Below are positions 61,112-64,000 of a stretch of DNA of 64,000 nt, piece after piece. The notes beneath the pieces were generated by a model. It was not told the origin of the DNA. It was given only the letters and a program-made list of their open reading frames with translations, and ran no database searches. This DNA comes from Rhodopseudomonas palustris JSC-3b (GTDB taxonomy: Bacteria; Pseudomonadota; Alphaproteobacteria; Rhizobiales; Xanthobacteraceae), in contig KI632513.1 of assembly GCA_000504425.1 (NCBI GenBank), forward strand, positions 916,970 through 980,969. Reading direction: 5' to 3'. Both the position numbers and the translations under genes were made by a program. Position 1 is the stretch's first letter, and the number at the start of each line of letters is the position of its first letter.

Positions 61112-62278
61112 TTGCACCGTATCCATCTCGACTGGAACGCCACCACTCCGCTGCGCCTTGAAGCGCGCGCCGCTATGCAGGCGGCGTTTGAGCTCGGCAA
61201 CCCGTCGGCGGTCTATGCCGAGGGCCGCAAAGCGCGCGGCGCGGTCGAGCGCGCCCGGCTGCAGGTCGCAGCCGCCATCGGCGCGCGGCCGCAGGATGTG
61301 ATCTTCACCTCAGGCGGCACCGAGGCCAACAATCTGGCGCTCATGCCGAGCCTGAATAATTCCGGTCAAGCCTATGATCGGCTGTTGGTTTCGGCGATCG
61401 AGCACCCCTCGGTGCGGGCCGGCGGGCTCTATCCGGCGGCGCAGGTCACCGAGATCGCGGTGACGCGGTCCGGGCTGGTCGATCTTAATCATCTGCAGGC
61501 GTTGCTGGCCGCGGCTGGCCCGGCGCTGGTGTCGGTGATGCTCGCCAATAACGAGACCGGGGTGATTCAGCCGATCGCAAAGATTGCCGAGCTGGTTCAT
61601 GGCGCTGGCGGCCTGCTCCATGTCGATGCCGTGCAGGCGTTCGGCAAGATCGCTTTCTCGATCGGCGAGCTGCAGGCGGACTGGCTGACGCTGTCGTCGC
61701 ACAAGATCGGTGGCCCGAAAGGCGTCGGCGCACTGGTCCTGGCGCCGGGGCGGTTGCCACCTGCTCCGCTGCTGCGCGGCGGTGGCCAGGAACAGGGCCG
61801 GCGCGCTGGCACCGAGAACGTCATCGGCATTGTCGGCTTTGGCGCGGCCGCGGAGGCTGCGATCGCGAGTCGTGAGTTCGACATGGAACGGGTTGGTACG
61901 CTCCGCGATCAGCTTGAGCAGGTGCTGCGGCAGATTCCGGGAACCGAAGTGATCGCGGATCAGCAGCCGCGGCTGCCCAATACCACTCTGGTGGCACGCG
62001 CGGGCATGAAGGCGGAAACCACGGTGATCGGTTTCGATCTCGCTGGGATCGCGGTCTCGGCCGGATCGGCCTGTTCCTCGGGCAAAGTCGAGGCCTCACA
62101 CGTGCTGCAAGCCATGCAGTTACCGTCGGAACTGGCGCGTAGCGCGATTCGCATCAGCCTGGGCTGGCAGACCAGCACCGCCGATGTCGATCGCTGCGCC
62201 GAGGTCTGGCGAAAGCTGTCCGGCACCTTAGCTACAGGGGGCCACGAAAATTACGCGGAAGCACGAAACAGAGCTTGA
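61112..62278 (+). CDS. Cysteine desulfurase (NifS/IscS class)
   Basis: 388 residues. PLP enzyme that takes sulfur from cysteine to supply Fe-S cluster assembly. The PLP lysine is Lys198 (LSSHKIGGPKG); the persulfide Cys321 lies in SAGSACSSGKVEASH, a loop of class I (IscS/NifS) type rather than SufS type. Start appears to be TTG 61112 (HRIHLDWNATTPL next); the ribosome-binding site is weak. It is the first gene of the SUF unit, 93 bases before sufB, and in Rhizobiales a second desulfurase (SufS) usually lies downstream. Confidence 0.93.
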   Translation: MHRIHLDWNATTPLRLEARAAMQAAFELGNPSAVYAEGRKARGAVERARLQVAAAIGARPQDVIFTSGGTEANNLALMPSLNNSGQAYDRLLVSAIEHPSVRAGGLYPAAQVTEIAVTRSGLVDLNHLQALLAAAGPALVSVMLANNETGVIQPIAKIAELVHGAGGLLHVDAVQAFGKIAFSIGELQADWLTLSSHKIGGPKGVGALVLAPGRLPPAPLLRGGGQEQGRRAGTENVIGIVGFGAAAEAAIASREFDMERVGTLRDQLEQVLRQIPGTEVIADQQPRLPNTTLVARAGMKAETTVIGFDLAGIAVSAGSACSSGKVEASHVLQAMQLPSELARSAIRISLGWQTSTADVDRCAEVWRKLSGTLATGGHENYAEARNRA

Positions 62279-62371
62279 ACGGTTCCAAACTAGCTGATTT
62301 CATGTTCGCAGTTGCGTAAGCAAAGCTGAAACAATCCACCGCGGTCCTTGAAACCGCGAGCGGAGGACAGA

Positions 62372-63892
62372 ATGCCGGCTGAACAAGAGACGGTCGAACG
62401 GGTTCGCCGTATCGACGTCGATCAGTATCGCTATGGGTTCGAAACCGACATCGAATCCGAAAAGGCCCCCAAGGGGCTTTCCGAAGACACGATCCGCTTC
62501 ATCTCCGGCAAGAAGAACGAGCCGGCCTGGATGCTGGAATGGCGGCTGGAAGCCTATCGGCGCTGGCTGACCATGAGCGAGCCGACCTGGGCGCGCGTCG
62601 ACTATCCGAAAATCGATTACCAGGATCTCTATTACTACGCAGCGCCGAAGCAGAAGAAGCAGCTGTCGTCGATCGACGAGATCGATCCGGAAATTCTGAA
62701 GACCTACGAGAAGCTCGGCATTCCGCTGCGCGAAGTGGCGGTGCTGGAAGGCGTGGTCGCGCCCGGCGCCAAGCCGGCGGGCGAGGACGATGGTGAGCCG
62801 CCGGTCGAGCAGCGCAAGGTCGCGGTCGATGCGGTGTTCGATTCCGTCTCGGTGGCCACCACTTTTAAGGAGGAGCTGAAGAAGGCCGGCGTGATCTTCA
62901 TGCCGATCTCCGAGGCGATCCGCGAGCATCCTGAGCTCGTGCAAAAATATCTCGGCAGCGTGGTGCCGACCACCGACAACTTCTTTGCGACGCTGAACTC
63001 GGCGGTGTTTTCCGACGGCTCGTTTGTGTACGTGCCGCCCGGCGTGCGCTGCCCGATGGAGCTGTCGACCTATTTCCGCATCAATGAGCGCAACACCGGC
63101 CAGTTCGAGCGCACGCTGATCATCGCCGACAAGGGCGCCTATGTCAGCTATCTGGAAGGCTGCACCGCGCCACAGCGCGATGAGAACCAGCTGCATGCCG
63201 CGGTGGTCGAGCTGGTCGCGCTCGATGATGCCGAGATCAAATATTCGACGGTGCAGAACTGGTACCCCGGCAATGCCGAGGGCAAGGGCGGCATCTACAA
63301 TTTCGTCACCAAGCGTGGCGATTGCCGCGGCCGTGGCTCGAAGATTTCCTGGACCCAGGTCGAGACCGGCTCGGCCATCACCTGGAAATACCCGAGCTGC
63401 ATTCTGCGCGGCGACGAGTCTCGCGGCGAGTTTTACTCGATCGCGATTTCGAACGGCTATCAGCAGGTCGATAGCGGCACCAAGATGATCCATCTCGGCA
63501 AGAACACCTCGAGCCGGATCATCTCCAAGGGCATCTCGGCCGGCAAATCGCAAAACACCTATCGGGGCTTGGTCACCGCGCATCGCAAGGCGGCCGGCGC
63601 GCGCAACTTCACGGCCTGCGATTCGCTGCTGATCGGCGATCAGTGCGGCGCGCATACCGTGCCCTATGTCGAAGCGAAGAACTCATCGGCGGTGTTCGAG
63701 CACGAAGCGACCACATCGAAGATTTCAGAGGATGTGCTGTTCTACTGCGTGCAGCGTGGGCTCAGCCAAGAGGAAGCCGTCGGTCTGGTGGTCAATGGCT
63801 TCGTCAAGGACGTGCTGCAGCAACTGCCGATGGAGTTTGCGGTGGAAGCGCAGAAGCTGATTTCGATTTCGCTGGAGGGGAGCGTCGGCTGA
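62372..63892 (+). CDS. sufB: Fe-S cluster scaffold protein SufB
   Basis: 506 residues from ATG 62372, five bases after GGAGG (62362-62366). Core of the SufBCD scaffold where clusters are assembled with ATP hydrolysed by SufC. Motifs: the N-terminal [55 protein letters not shown] (catalytic Cys region), and C-terminal [13 protein letters not shown] and [14 protein letters not shown]. Full length. sufC is expected next. Confidence 0.97.
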   Translation: MPAEQETVERVRRIDVDQYRYGFETDIESEKAPKGLSEDTIRFISGKKNEPAWMLEWRLEAYRRWLTMSEPTWARVDYPKIDYQDLYYYAAPKQKKQLSSIDEIDPEILKTYEKLGIPLREVAVLEGVVAPGAKPAGEDDGEPPVEQRKVAVDAVFDSVSVATTFKEELKKAGVIFMPISEAIREHPELVQKYLGSVVPTTDNFFATLNSAVFSDGSFVYVPPGVRCPMELSTYFRINERNTGQFERTLIIADKGAYVSYLEGCTAPQRDENQLHAAVVELVALDDAEIKYSTVQNWYPGNAEGKGGIYNFVTKRGDCRGRGSKISWTQVETGSAITWKYPSCILRGDESRGEFYSIAISNGYQQVDSGTKMIHLGKNTSSRIISKGISAGKSQNTYRGLVTAHRKAAGARNFTACDSLLIGDQCGAHTVPYVEAKNSSAVFEHEATTSKISEDVLFYCVQRGLSQEEAVGLVVNGFVKDVLQQLPMEFAVEAQKLISISLEGSVG

Positions 63893-64000
63893 TGGTTGCG
63901 CCGGGGCAGCGGTTGGTCCGCAACGCTCCGGACGACTCTCACCCCGCAAGGTCGCAACTTGGTGCGAGACTTGCACGGCATACAACAAAACATCACCCAT
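63893..64000. other. Right edge after sufB (108 bases)
   Basis: No sufC start is visible in the first 108 bases after sufB. Open frames on the minus strand overlap sufB and look spurious. The window ends here. Confidence 0.4.

Noticed and set aside
63725-64000. Minus-strand frames at the right edge
   Set aside because: They overlap the end of sufB in antisense and resemble no protein I know.

Overview
The window is a high-GC alphaproteobacterial chromosome segment, most likely from the Bradyrhizobiaceae (Rhodopseudomonas/Bradyrhizobium/Nitrobacter group). The evidence is two tandem Porin_2 genes of the type abundant in that family, an NDUFA12-like complex I subunit, a BA14K-family protein, a RNase E with a very large acidic insertion, and dispersed palindromic repeats of Rhizobiales type. 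No tRNA, rRNA, CRISPR array, prophage or insertion sequence was seen.

Layout. (1) 1-3576: a heme-utilisation operon: end of a TonB-dependent receptor, an IsdG-type heme-degrading monooxygenase, HutX-like heme carrier, ExbB, ExbD and TonB. (2) 3595-7250, minus strand: a two-gene ABC importer (double-length permease, ATPase with a C-terminal extension, no binding protein) followed by nikR. (3) 7696-13750: outer-membrane proteins, namely a fusion of a small barrel with an OprB-type porin and then two Porin_2 paralogues. (4) 14238-17979: soluble lytic transglycosylase, a Gly-rich BA14K protein, and NDUFA12. (5) 18074-23384: accessory block: an isonitrile-hydratase-like DJ-1 protein divergent from a DJ-1/AraC regulator, a hybrid histidine kinase, an HSL-type esterase. 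(6) 23607-25342: DUF2155 protein and aat. (7) 25487-31185: second accessory block: a radical SAM protein of unknown substrate, a spermidine-synthase-like protein, and a tightly overlapping three-gene two-component cluster. (8) 31470-39724: accC, accB, aroQ, a DUF1236 protein, a DsbA-type thioredoxin, an M48/TPR protease, an aminotransferase. (9) 39823-41892: bioY and dctA. (10) 42125-51181: rne, divergent amiC-type amidase, mrcA, and prfB with its programmed +1 frameshift. (11) 51461-60831: M23 peptidase, 1-Cys peroxiredoxin, a large DUF3971/AsmA-like protein, tyrS, anmK, an alpha/beta hydrolase. (12) 61112-63892: cysteine desulfurase and sufB, the start of a SUF Fe-S cluster operon.

How it fits together. 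Much of 14-64 kb is housekeeping backbone (complex I assembly, N-end rule, fatty-acid and shikimate synthesis, envelope biogenesis, RNA decay, translation termination, Fe-S assembly) in an order I recall from Rhizobiales genomes, with accessory genes inserted at 18-23 kb, 25-31 kb and 39.8-41.9 kb. Iron is a recurring theme (heme uptake at one end, SUF at the other). Biotin appears twice (AccB/AccC and BioY). Several genes appear to use TTG or GTG starts, so start calls below are argued from Shine-Dalgarno spacing. The most noteworthy items are the orphan radical SAM protein, the ABC importer coupled to nikR, the two-barrel outer-membrane fusion, the prfB frameshift site, and two families of dispersed palindromes at intergenic positions.
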